Of a stretch of DNA of 11,494 bases, positions 1 to 5,903 are shown piece after piece (within the stretch, counting starts at the first letter, position 1; every line of letters starts with the position of its first letter). Origin of the DNA: Puia dinghuensis (GTDB lineage: Bacteria; Bacteroidota; Bacteroidia; Chitinophagales; Chitinophagaceae); NCBI GenBank assembly GCA_026224995.1, contig JAMFRX010000792.1:1-11494 (forward strand), in the 5' to 3' direction. Under the pieces are notes generated by a model that worked only from the letters and a program-made list of their open reading frames with translations, did not search any database and was not told where the DNA came from. The position numbers and the translations under genes are program-made.

Positions 1-1027
1 CGACTGTACCATTGTAGGAGACCACAGCTTTTCCCTTGCCTTTTTTAGTGGTGATCAGCACGACCCCATTGGCGCCTTTTACGCCGTAGATAGCCGAGCT
101 GGAAGCATCTTTCAGGATACTGATATTATCGATATCGGCGGAATTTAAGAAACTGGCATCGTTAACCCAGACGCCATCGACGACATAGAGGGGGCTGGCG
201 TTGGAAGAATATGTTCCCAGGCCGCGGATTTGAATAGTGGGCGAGGAGCCTGGCGTACCGACATTGGTAATCTGAACGCCTGCTACCTTGCCCTGTAATC
301 CGCTGATGGGGTTGGGAGAAGCCTGCTTGGCTAGCTCGTCTCCTTTAACCTGGCCGACGGCGCCGGTGACGTCGATCTTACGCTGGGTGCCGTAGCCTAC
401 GACCACGACCTGATCCATCTGCAGGGCGGAGCGGGCCAGCTTTATATTGATGACCGACTGGCTGTTCACCGCTATCTCTTGCGAGCTATAGCCGATATAA
501 GATATCGTAAGGGTGGCATTTTGCGGCACCAGCAGGGTGAAGGTCCCGGTGAAGTCGGTGGTCGTCCCCCGGTCCGAGCCCTTGACGATCACGGATACAT
601 TGGCCAGACCTTCGCCGTTCTCCCCGGTGATCTTTCCGGTGATCTTGATATCCTGTTGCGCCAGATCTGCGGCCAGAACTACGATCAGGTTGTTTTCCAG
701 CATTTTATATGTCAGTTGCGTGCCCGCCAGGAGATGGTCCATGACATCTTTGATCTCAGAGTTGCTGACGTCTATGCTGATCTTTCGATTGATGGAGGCA
801 AGGCGGCTATTGTAAAGAAACCGGTAGGTGCCTTGTTTTTCGATCGAATTCAGTGCTTTTGTTATTTCTACCTCGTTCAGTTTGAGTGAGACCTTACCCT
901 GCCCGCTGACATGGGCCGATACCTGTAGCGCGGCTACAAATACCAGCAGAAAGGTTAACTTCATAATTAAAAGAACTTTTTTTACGGCATGAGGGCTCAC
1001 GCCCCCCATCGTTAGGATTTTTTTCAT
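1..1027 (-). CDS. SusC/RagA-family TonB-dependent outer membrane transporter with STN domain (N-terminal 342 residues; cut by window edge)
   Basis: This is the N-terminal third of an outer membrane transporter that takes up a large substrate (glycan, peptide or siderophore) using TonB energy. A signal peptide follows a second Met at residue 22 (MKLTFLLVFVAALQVSA). Then come an STN signalling domain (about 45-118), a carboxypeptidase-regulatory-like domain (about 126-190, with GKITGENGEGLANVSVIVKG), a SusC-type linker with VVVVGYGTQRK (207-217), and the start of the plug domain with IRGLGTYSSNASPLYVVDG (267-285) and ILKDASSSAIYGVKGANG (304-321). The reading frame is open to base 1, so barrel and stop lie outside; a SusD partner would be expected there. 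The ATG at 1027 was chosen because SusC proteins of this group often carry about 20 residues before the hydrophobic core; Met7 or Met22 are alternatives. The STN domain and the FecR and sigma genes just upstream indicate a signalling transporter. The substrate cannot be read from the sequence. Confidence 0.95.
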   Translation of the reverse strand, partial: MKKILTMGGVSPHAVKKVLLIMKLTFLLVFVAALQVSAHVSGQGKVSLKLNEVEITKALNSIEKQGTYRFLYNSRLASINRKISIDVSNSEIKDVMDHLLAGTQLTYKMLENNLIVVLAADLAQQDIKITGKITGENGEGLANVSVIVKGSDRGTTTDFTGTFTLLVPQNATLTISYIGYSSQEIAVNSQSVINIKLARSALQMDQVVVVGYGTQRKIDVTGAVGQVKGDELAKQASPNPISGLQGKVAGVQITNVGTPGSSPTIQIRGLGTYSSNASPLYVVDGVWVNDASFLNSADIDNISILKDASSSAIYGVKGANGVVLITTKKGKGKAVVSYNGTV

Positions 1028-1107
1028 ACTTTAGAATTGTGGGTTGTTATAAATATGAAACTGGCGCTCCGCATCACTGGTTTACGCTTGTTTCTCTGAT
1101 AACCTCG

Positions 1108-1139
1108 CGGGAACTGTTAGCGCATTTCCCGTTTTTTTT
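1108..1139 (+). terminator. Hairpin plus T-run in the fecR-susC gap (terminator-like only on the plus strand)
   Basis: CGGGAA at 1108-1113 pairs with TTCCCG at 1126-1131 across a 12-base loop, followed directly by eight T (1132-1139). In the plus direction this has the form of an intrinsic terminator, yet the flanking genes are on the minus strand. On the minus strand the A-run precedes the hairpin, so it would not terminate the fecR-susC transcript. It may stop antisense transcription, or be a structure in the susC leader. The stem is short (6 pairs), so this is a weak call. Confidence 0.3.
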
Positions 1140-1160
1140 AGCCTTTTTTACACATTGATT

Positions 1161-2276
1161 TTATTTTTCATAAATGTTGATTTGGTTTCCTGAAATTGTA
1201 TAGTTGAAGGTTGCCGTCAGCCTGAGGGCGTCCAGCGCCTGCCGGATCGTCTCCTGCTGAAAGCTGCCGGTGAATTGCAGCTGCTCCAGCTCGGGCCTCG
1301 CAAAGGCGATGGAGACACCATACCACCGCTCCATGTCTTTGGCCAGATTGCCGAACCGCATGTCCTGGAAGATCAGCTTATTGTCGACCCAGGAGGTTTC
1401 CACCATCGTTCCCGTCGTATGCTCATAGGTAGGCCTGAGAATGGTGACCGGCGAGTGTTCTGCGGGACTGGTGGCCAGGTGGGTTGCGATATGCCGCCGG
1501 AGCGTAGCGCTATCGTCGTTGTCTATGACGAGCTTTTCGTTGGGCTTGAGGATGATCTTTTTGTTTGTCCTGTTCCTGATCGCCACTTCGATGCTGCCTC
1601 GGATGAGGACGGTCTCCGTAGTCTTGTCCGCAGGGTAGGATTTTACGTTGAAGCTTGTCCCCAGCACTTTGATGTCTATGCGTGCGGCATGGATGACGAA
1701 TGGTTTAGCGGGGTCGTGGGCGACGTCGAAGAAGGCTTCGCCGGAGAGATTGACCTCCCGGTCCGTTTTGCCAAAATCCTTATTATAAACAATGTGGCTG
1801 GCGGCATTGAGCCAGACGCGGGTTCCGTCGGGAAGATAGAGGCTGGTGCGGGAGCCATTGCGGGTCGTCACTTCGTTTGTCTGCGTCGCGGCCTGTGCAA
1901 TGACGGCCTTTTTGTCCGGCTGCGGGCGGTAAAGGATAAAGCCGCTTATGGTGAGGATGGCGACGGCTGCGGCGGCGACGAGCAGGCGGCGTGGGCTTCG
2001 GCGTCTTGGGGCTTCGGTCGCATCGGGGTTGGTAGTGTCATAATCGATGGATAAGGATGCCATGCGATCCAGGTGGCGCGAGAAAGCCTCTTCCGCTTGT
2101 TTTTGCTCTGCGGGCCCCGATTGGCTCCAGAGGCCGGCGATTGTCTGCAAGGGATAATGCAGATCGGGGTTGCTGCGCAACAACTGACGGAGCTCATCGA
2201 GCTCCTGTTCAGAGGCTTCGCCTGCAAGCATCTTTGCGACCAATTGCCAGGTATATTCTTTTTGTTCTTGACCCAT
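1161..2276 (-). CDS. FecR-family anti-sigma factor (FecR domain plus DUF4974)
   Basis: Inner-membrane anti-sigma factor of 371 residues, expected to hold the ECF sigma factor encoded upstream and release it when the partner TonB transporter signals. The cytoplasmic N-terminal part (1-90) is helical and charged, starting with MGQEQKEYTWQLVAKMLAGE. One membrane helix lies at about 98-116 (LLVAAAAVAILTISGFILY) behind an arginine cluster, RRRSPRR. The periplasmic FecR domain follows (about 136-232), with LPDGTRVWLNAASHIVYN and VNLSGEAFFDVAHDPAKPFVIH. The C-terminal DUF4974 is at about 299-369 (LIFQDMRFGNLAKDMERWYG). Length and order match Bacteroidota FecR proteins. The gene starts at an ATG 82 bases after the sigma gene stop and ends 133 bases before susC, so the three are probably co-transcribed or regulated together. 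It appears intact. Confidence 0.95.
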   Translation of the reverse strand: MGQEQKEYTWQLVAKMLAGEASEQELDELRQLLRSNPDLHYPLQTIAGLWSQSGPAEQKQAEEAFSRHLDRMASLSIDYDTTNPDATEAPRRRSPRRLLVAAAAVAILTISGFILYRPQPDKKAVIAQAATQTNEVTTRNGSRTSLYLPDGTRVWLNAASHIVYNKDFGKTDREVNLSGEAFFDVAHDPAKPFVIHAARIDIKVLGTSFNVKSYPADKTTETVLIRGSIEVAIRNRTNKKIILKPNEKLVIDNDDSATLRRHIATHLATSPAEHSPVTILRPTYEHTTGTMVETSWVDNKLIFQDMRFGNLAKDMERWYGVSIAFARPELEQLQFTGSFQQETIRQALDALRLTATFNYTISGNQINIYEK

Positions 2277-2358
2277 TGCTCCGGTTACTTATCTATCCGG
2301 ACAGGCGAATAGGGAAAAACCCCCAAAAGATTTTTAAGAAAATTTTAAGAATGTGGCA

Positions 2359-2949
2359 CTAAAACGATTTAACAGGCGTAGGAAGCGTCTTCTTTATATC
2401 GAAGTCGACCGCATTTCCGAGCTTATGGAGGGCGATGGCGAGCTGGTTTTCCACGGTTTTTACCGAGATGCCTAAGATCTCCGCTACCTCCCGGTATTTT
2501 AGGCCATCTTCCTTCACGAGTTTAAAGATGACCTTGCATTTTGGCGGAAGCTGATCGATAGCCTTCCGTAATAGTGCCATCATATCTGCGGTGATGAGCA
2601 ACTGTTCCGGGTCCAGGTGTACGCTGATGAATTCCGAGTGCTGGAAATAATCGATGGGATTGGTGGGCTTGCGTTTTTGCTTGTCCAGGTAATTAAGGGC
2701 GATATGGCGGGTGGCCACATAGAGATAGAGCTTGAGGTTGTCGATCTTCTCCAGCTCCTTTCGCTTTTCCCAAACCTTTATGAAGACGTCGGATACAATT
2801 TCTTCGGCGGGCTCTTTCGCCTTGACGAGCGCTTTTGCGAAGGGATAGAGGTAGGGATAAAGCGCCGTGAACAGGAGCTTATAGGCCTGCTGGTCGTCGA
2901 AATGGGCGATCCGCTGCTGTAAATATTGAATTTGCTCGGCAGTTATCAT
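2359..2949 (-). CDS. ECF-type RNA polymerase sigma factor (RpoE-like, SusC/FecR-associated group)
   Basis: A 196-residue ECF sigma factor that would direct RNA polymerase to a small regulon, probably including the susC locus downstream. Region 2 spans about 25-92, with DVFIKVWEKRKEL and the following NLKLYLYVATRHIALNYL typical of this family. Region 4 spans about 128-178, with LPPKCKVIFKLVKEDGLKYREVAEILG and helix-turn-helix ISVKTVENQLAIALHKL. Regions 1 and 3 are absent, as in all ECF factors. I start at the ATG at 2949; an in-frame TTG at 2967 would add six residues (LPLVAI), but a candidate -7 element at 2975-2982 would put the transcript start on top of that TTG. No Shine-Dalgarno is visible before either. 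FecR and SusC follow on the same strand, the classical cell-surface-signalling order. Confidence 0.93.
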   Translation of the reverse strand: MITAEQIQYLQQRIAHFDDQQAYKLLFTALYPYLYPFAKALVKAKEPAEEIVSDVFIKVWEKRKELEKIDNLKLYLYVATRHIALNYLDKQKRKPTNPIDYFQHSEFISVHLDPEQLLITADMMALLRKAIDQLPPKCKVIFKLVKEDGLKYREVAEILGISVKTVENQLAIALHKLGNAVDFDIKKTLPTPVKSF

Positions 2950-2974
2950 AATGGCAACCAAAGGCAATATTATG

Positions 2975-2982
2975 CGAAAATA
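2975..2982 (-). promoter_or_regulatory. Candidate -7 element of the sigma factor gene
   Basis: TATTTTCG on the minus strand differs by one base from the Bacteroidota -7 consensus TAnnTTTG. It lies about 26 bases before the ATG at 2949, which fits a short leader. No convincing TTG is present at the -33 position, so the call is tentative. Confidence 0.25.
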
Positions 2983-3048
2983 CTGATTTCATAGAAGTGA
3001 CAGTTTGTTTTACTAAAATGCTGCGCAGCTTGCTGATACGTTGGTTTA

Positions 3049-3080
3049 TTTCCGGGTAATGCCAAATTTTGCTATTTTCG
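3049..3080 (+). promoter_or_regulatory. Candidate promoter of the tRNA gene
   Basis: TATTTTCG at 3073-3080 is one base away from TAnnTTTG, and a weak -33 (TTT at 3049-3051) lies 21 bases upstream. Transcription would start near 3087, about 11 bases before the mature tRNA 5' end. The -33 match is poor. Confidence 0.3.
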
Positions 3081-3097
3081 CAGCGCCGGAAAAGGCA

Positions 3098-3171
3098 GGA
3101 CCCTTAGCTCAGTCGGTTAGAGCAATTGACTCATAATCAATGGGTCGCTGGTTCGAGCCCAGCAGGGTCCA
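3098..3171 (+). tRNA. tRNA with CAT anticodon (elongator Met or lysidine-type Ile2; not initiator)
   Basis: A complete cloverleaf can be drawn: acceptor GGACCCT (3098-3104) with AGGGTCC (3164-3170), D-stem GCTC/GAGC (3107-3110/3120-3123), anticodon stem ATTGA/TCAAT (3125-3129/3137-3141), loop CTCATAA with anticodon CAT at 3132-3134, T-stem GCTGG/CCAGC (3147-3151/3159-3163) and T-loop TTCGAGC. Base 3171 is the discriminator A; CCA is not encoded. The anticodon stem lacks the three G-C pairs of initiator tRNA. The acceptor pairs C4-G69 and C5-G68 and the T-arm GCTGG/CCAGC resemble E. coli tRNA-Ile2(CAU), the TilS substrate, more than its elongator tRNA-Met. Automated tools would usually label it tRNA-Met. 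Presence of the tRNA is certain; amino acid identity is not. Confidence 0.95.
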
Positions 3172-3188
3172 CTGAGAATCAATAATTT

Positions 3189-3216
3189 AAAAGGTCGCCG
3201 GGCGCGACCTTTTTTT
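3189..3216. terminator. Bidirectional intrinsic terminator between the tRNA and the SUKH gene
   Basis: AAAAGGTCGC (3189-3198) pairs perfectly with GCGACCTTTT (3204-3213) across a 5-base loop, with further T to 3216. On the plus strand it ends the tRNA transcript 17 bases after the mature 3' end. On the minus strand the same stem ends in a four-T run right after the SUKH stop codon (3215-3217), so it can serve both convergent transcripts. Confidence 0.85.
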
Positions 3217-4060
3217 ACTTTCTGAAAAACAGGAAGGCGCGGATGATCATAATGATGCCGGAGACCATCAATCCCCAGAAGATAAAATATATCCCGCCCG
3301 GGACCGCAACGGAGTAGGTCCCAAAAGTCATTATGGCGGCAGCCATGAAGACAAAGGTCCCCCCAAACAAATGCTTGTAGAATTCGTTATTGTCCGACTT
3401 GTCGTGTTTAGCATTTTCCAGGATCATTTCTGCATAATATTCCAAGATGCCTTTTTTCATGAGGGCGTCGATAATAAACTTATCGGTATGCTTCTCCGTC
3501 AACAGTTGCACTGCTTCTGCATGCAGGTCCCTGACCCGCCCGTCTGAATCATCTTGGATACCGGGATCATCGGCCGGGACCGGCGTTTTATCAGGCGCTT
3601 CCGCCAATGACGTATCCAGCCACAGCTGGTACCAGGATAAAAAATCCAGTCGCTCCTCATTCCCAAAATACGTGTCAGGATAGAGGCCTGCATCGTTGCA
3701 ACGGTCGTCTACCCAGATATTCCCATATTCGTCTCCGCTTACGACCAGGTTCATCCATACGCCGCAACCGAATTCCGCGACACGAAGCAGGCTTTCATCC
3801 GGGCCAAGATATGATTCATCGGTAAGCGATTCGAGTCCATAGTAGGGCCCGGCACCCCCATTTCCGATCTGTAAGATGAACTGCCGGTAGCCCGGAGGCA
3901 ATTGAATAGAATGCCTGGCTTCGAATGCCTGCACGTCACTTTCTGTGATCGTAGCCTTCAATCGATATCGATGTTTTCTAGCGCCGAATAAGCTACAACG
4001 CGGATCCCGTTGGTTTAACGCCGATAGTTTGCGCCCTATACTTTTTAGTTGTTGGTCCAT
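3215..4060 (-). CDS. SUKH (SMI1/KNR4) domain protein with C-terminal two-helix membrane anchor
   Basis: A 281-residue protein. The SMI1/KNR4 (SUKH) fold spans about 35-150: ITESDVQAFEARHSIQLPPG, then FILQIGNGGAGPYYGLESL, and the later GDEYGNIWVDD and FLSWYQLWLD. SUKH proteins are often immunity proteins against secreted toxins, but many have other or unknown roles. An acidic, Pro-rich linker (about 155-175) leads to a helical segment (about 180-222), then two membrane helices (about 232-250 and 254-275) joined by a turn with VPGGIYFIFWG, and an RAFLFFRK end. This predicts a cytoplasmic domain tethered to the inner membrane. I start at the ATG at 4060; an in-frame TTG at 4120 would add 20 residues that do not look like part of the domain and overlap a candidate promoter. 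No toxin gene lies next to it. Family assignment is good; function is unknown. Confidence 0.85.
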   Translation of the reverse strand: MDQQLKSIGRKLSALNQRDPRCSLFGARKHRYRLKATITESDVQAFEARHSIQLPPGYRQFILQIGNGGAGPYYGLESLTDESYLGPDESLLRVAEFGCGVWMNLVVSGDEYGNIWVDDRCNDAGLYPDTYFGNEERLDFLSWYQLWLDTSLAEAPDKTPVPADDPGIQDDSDGRVRDLHAEAVQLLTEKHTDKFIIDALMKKGILEYYAEMILENAKHDKSDNNEFYKHLFGGTFVFMAAAIMTFGTYSVAVPGGIYFIFWGLMVSGIIMIIRAFLFFRK

Positions 4061-4389
4061 AGAATAATGTCCACGAAAGTTAGCTATAACAGGTGATTGA
4101 TACAAGCCAGCTCGAGTCAATTAGCTTAAGAGCACTGAATATCAATTGCATGAGTATATAAGCTTATGTAAATACTCTTATTCGCGACTGAAAACCCGCG
4201 CCCATACTTGCATATGTTGAAATTGCCTATTACTTTTGTTCTGCAGTACCCAATCTCCCTGGAACACCACCACACTAAATTCCAACTCCTCCCAGCTATT
4301 TCTTCTATCCTTTGCAATCGCCTCCACTTCCAATGGCCATGAACTTCCTGTAAAGTTCCTAATCCGTAACACGCGCAAATTTTCCCCTT
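4061..4389. other. Gene-poor AT-rich stretch between the divergent SUKH and L,D-transpeptidase genes
   Basis: No convincing gene in these 329 bases. It should hold both divergent promoters. The longest reading frame of interest is on the minus strand, stop codon at 4178-4180, open back to about 4387. From a TTG at 4378 it gives 66 residues including SWPLEVEAIAKDRRNSWEEL and FSVVVFQGDWVLQNK, with an AAGGGG a few bases before that TTG. The composition is protein-like, but there is no ATG and I do not recognise the family. It could be a small gene or the remnant of one. Base composition is visibly more AT-rich than the flanking genes. Confidence 0.4.
4075..4105 (-). promoter_or_regulatory. Candidate promoter of the SUKH gene
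   Basis: On the minus strand, TTG (4105-4103) is followed after 20 bases by TAACTTTC (4082-4075), one mismatch from TAnnTTTG. The spacing matches the Bacteroidota -33/-7 arrangement and predicts a leader of roughly 8-10 bases before the ATG at 4060. Confidence 0.4.
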
Positions 4390-5139
4390 ATGAAAACATT
4401 ACCTGTTTCCATTGGTAAGTTTTTCTGTCTATCCCTCTCTATTGTCCTGCTGCCGATACTGGCGGAGGCTAAAAAGAAAAATCCCGGCAATCATTTTATC
4501 AGCTCCCTGGCCAGCAGGAGAGCCGAATGGCGGATGGTCGCTCTGGAAGCCGACGACATGTACAGCCAGATGCAGCTGAAAGATTCCGGGCTGAACGAAA
4601 AAGCATTGGAATATGCTTTACGCGGATATCACCGACTGCTCAAGAGGCATGTTCTGCAAAAGACGGATGTCCTGTCTGTTTGTGATTTCAGCCAGCCCTC
4701 CAGCTTCAAGCGAATGTATGTCATAGACGTGCAGAACAAAAGGCTGCTCTATAGAACATACGTGGCGCATGGCATGCGGTCCGGCCGAGAGTATGCGAAT
4801 TCTTTTTCCAACAGGCCCGAATCGTACAAGAGCAGTCTGGGCTTCTACGTCACCCGCAATGCTTACAAAGGCTGCAACGGCCTTTCCCTGCGGATCGACG
4901 GGATAGAAAAAGGCATCAACGACATGGCCAACGCGCGCAACATCGTGATCCATGGCGCCAACTATGTGAGCGAACGCATTCTTCATAAGTATGGATTGAT
5001 GGGGACGACCTTTGGCTGCCCTGCTATCCCGGAAGAGATGGCTTCGGCTATCATCCCTGTCCTGAAGAATGGGACCTGCTTTTTTATCTACTACCCTTCG
5101 AAGCGATATTTGTCGGGCTCCAGAGTGCTGAACGGTTAG
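4390..5139 (+). CDS. Exported murein L,D-transpeptidase, YkuD_2-like catalytic domain family
   Basis: A 249-residue exported protein with a signal peptide (about 1-27, core FFCLSLSIVLLPILAEA). It belongs to the murein L,D-transpeptidase catalytic domain family (YkuD_2 type), whose members are thought to act on peptidoglycan stem peptides with a cysteine nucleophile. The catalytic region reads NIVIHGANYV (His188) followed by GTTFGCPAIP with Cys210, matching the H...(S/T)xGC pattern. Earlier family features are FKRMYVIDVQNKRLLYRTYVAHG (106-128), the GR of SGREYANSFSN and SSLGFYVT (148-155). Length fits the single-domain family, and no separate peptidoglycan-binding domain is seen. The ATG at 4390 gives a good signal peptide. 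Endonuclease III starts 25 bases after its stop, so the two may share a transcript, although their functions are unrelated. The substrate bond (3-3 crosslink or lipoprotein attachment) cannot be told. Confidence 0.9.
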   Translation: MKTLPVSIGKFFCLSLSIVLLPILAEAKKKNPGNHFISSLASRRAEWRMVALEADDMYSQMQLKDSGLNEKALEYALRGYHRLLKRHVLQKTDVLSVCDFSQPSSFKRMYVIDVQNKRLLYRTYVAHGMRSGREYANSFSNRPESYKSSLGFYVTRNAYKGCNGLSLRIDGIEKGINDMANARNIVIHGANYVSERILHKYGLMGTTFGCPAIPEEMASAIIPVLKNGTCFFIYYPSKRYLSGSRVLNG

Positions 5140-5164
5140 TATCTTCATAGTCAAATAAAGTTAT

Positions 5165-5845
5165 ATGGCTACTACGAAGGTTAACTGGCCCGAGGCGATG
5201 CGCCCGCTGATAAAAAAGTATAAGAACACGAAATTCCCGCTGGAATATGGCAATGTCTACGAGCTGGCGGTCATGGTAGTCCTCGCCGCACAATCCACAG
5301 ATGCGGCCGTCAATAAGATCGCGCCGCGTCTCTTTTCCGATTTCCCCGATATGCAGGCGCTTAGCAAGGCCGATCCGCAGCTGCTATTTCCTTACCTGGC
5401 CGGCATCCGCAATTTTGCCAACAAGGCTTCCTGGCTGGTGGCGATGGCGCAAAAAGTGAAATCCGACCAGGGCATTCCCCTCAACCTGGAGGCGCTTGTC
5501 GAGCTGCCGGGGATCGGGCGGAAAACGGCGAATGTGATCCTGCGCGAGGCTGGCAAGAAGGCCGAGGGGGTCATCGTAGACCTCCACGTAGTGCGGGTCG
5601 CGCCCCGACTGGGCATCGTGAAGGAAGAAGACCCCAAGAAAATAGAAGAGCGGCTTATGAAGGTCCTGCCCAGAGAAGAGTGGGATGCGGGGATGGCCAT
5701 GTCCTTTCTAGGCAGGGAGATCTGCAGGCCCAAGCCCGAATGCGAACGCTGCCTGATGAACAAGGTGTGCGCCTATTATAACCGGCCGGCTAAGGCAAAA
5801 ATGCCGAAAGAGGCTGTTAAGAAGCCGAGAAGGGCTATAAAATAG
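5165..5845 (+). CDS. nth: Endonuclease III (DNA glycosylase/AP lyase for oxidised pyrimidines)
   Basis: Base-excision-repair enzyme of 226 residues that removes oxidised pyrimidines and cleaves the abasic site by beta-elimination. Visible hallmarks are AAQSTDAAVNKIAP (41-54), the helix-hairpin-helix LPGIGRKTANV (114-124) with catalytic Lys120, and the catalytic Asp139 in VDLHVVRV. Four cysteines at the end (187, 193, 196, 202) should hold a [4Fe-4S] cluster. Their spacing is C-X5-C-X2-C-X5-C, one residue shorter in the first interval than the usual C-X6-C-X2-C-X5-C. A basic tail (AKAKMPKEAVKKPRRAIK) extends past the cluster. The ATG at 5165 has no Shine-Dalgarno, which is normal here. The gene follows the L,D-transpeptidase by 25 bases. 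The family call is firm; MutY is excluded by the short length and the Lys120. Confidence 0.95.
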   Translation: MATTKVNWPEAMRPLIKKYKNTKFPLEYGNVYELAVMVVLAAQSTDAAVNKIAPRLFSDFPDMQALSKADPQLLFPYLAGIRNFANKASWLVAMAQKVKSDQGIPLNLEALVELPGIGRKTANVILREAGKKAEGVIVDLHVVRVAPRLGIVKEEDPKKIEERLMKVLPREEWDAGMAMSFLGREICRPKPECERCLMNKVCAYYNRPAKAKMPKEAVKKPRRAIK

Positions 5846-5846
5846 A

Positions 5847-5877
5847 TTAGCAAAGCTTGGCGGTTTAGGTATATTTG
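5847..5877 (+). promoter_or_regulatory. Promoter of the Crp/Fnr-like regulator gene
   Basis: A perfect -7 element, TATATTTG (5870-5877), lies 20 bases after TTA (5847-5849), one base from the -33 TTG. The spacing is canonical for Bacteroidota. Transcription would start near 5884, about 20 bases before the ATG at 5904. Confidence 0.55.
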
Positions 5878-5891
5878 TTTTACCTAAAACC
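5862..5891. promoter_or_regulatory. Dyad overlapping the -7 element and start region of the Crp-like gene
   Basis: TTTAGGTA (5864-5871) is the exact reverse complement of TACCTAAA (5881-5888), with a 9-base centre. After one unpaired A the symmetry extends to GG (5862-5863) and CC (5890-5891). One arm covers the start of the -7 box and the other the likely transcript start, a good place for a repressor operator. Autoregulation is possible but unproven. Confidence 0.4.
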
Positions 5892-5903
5892 CCACCACAA
5901 ACC

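Noticed and set aside
1275..2054. Long plus-strand open frame (259 codons) opposite fecR
   Set aside because: It lies wholly antisense to a clear FecR gene in GC-rich DNA, has no recognisable domain and a residue composition typical of a shadow frame.
4236..4418. Plus-strand frame of 60 codons overlapping the start of the L,D-transpeptidase gene
   Set aside because: Rich in Ser/Asn/Thr, no domain, and overlaps a gene with a good signal peptide in another frame.
4618..5154. Minus-strand frame of 178 codons opposite the L,D-transpeptidase
   Set aside because: Fully antisense to a gene with intact catalytic motifs and signal peptide; no domain recognised.
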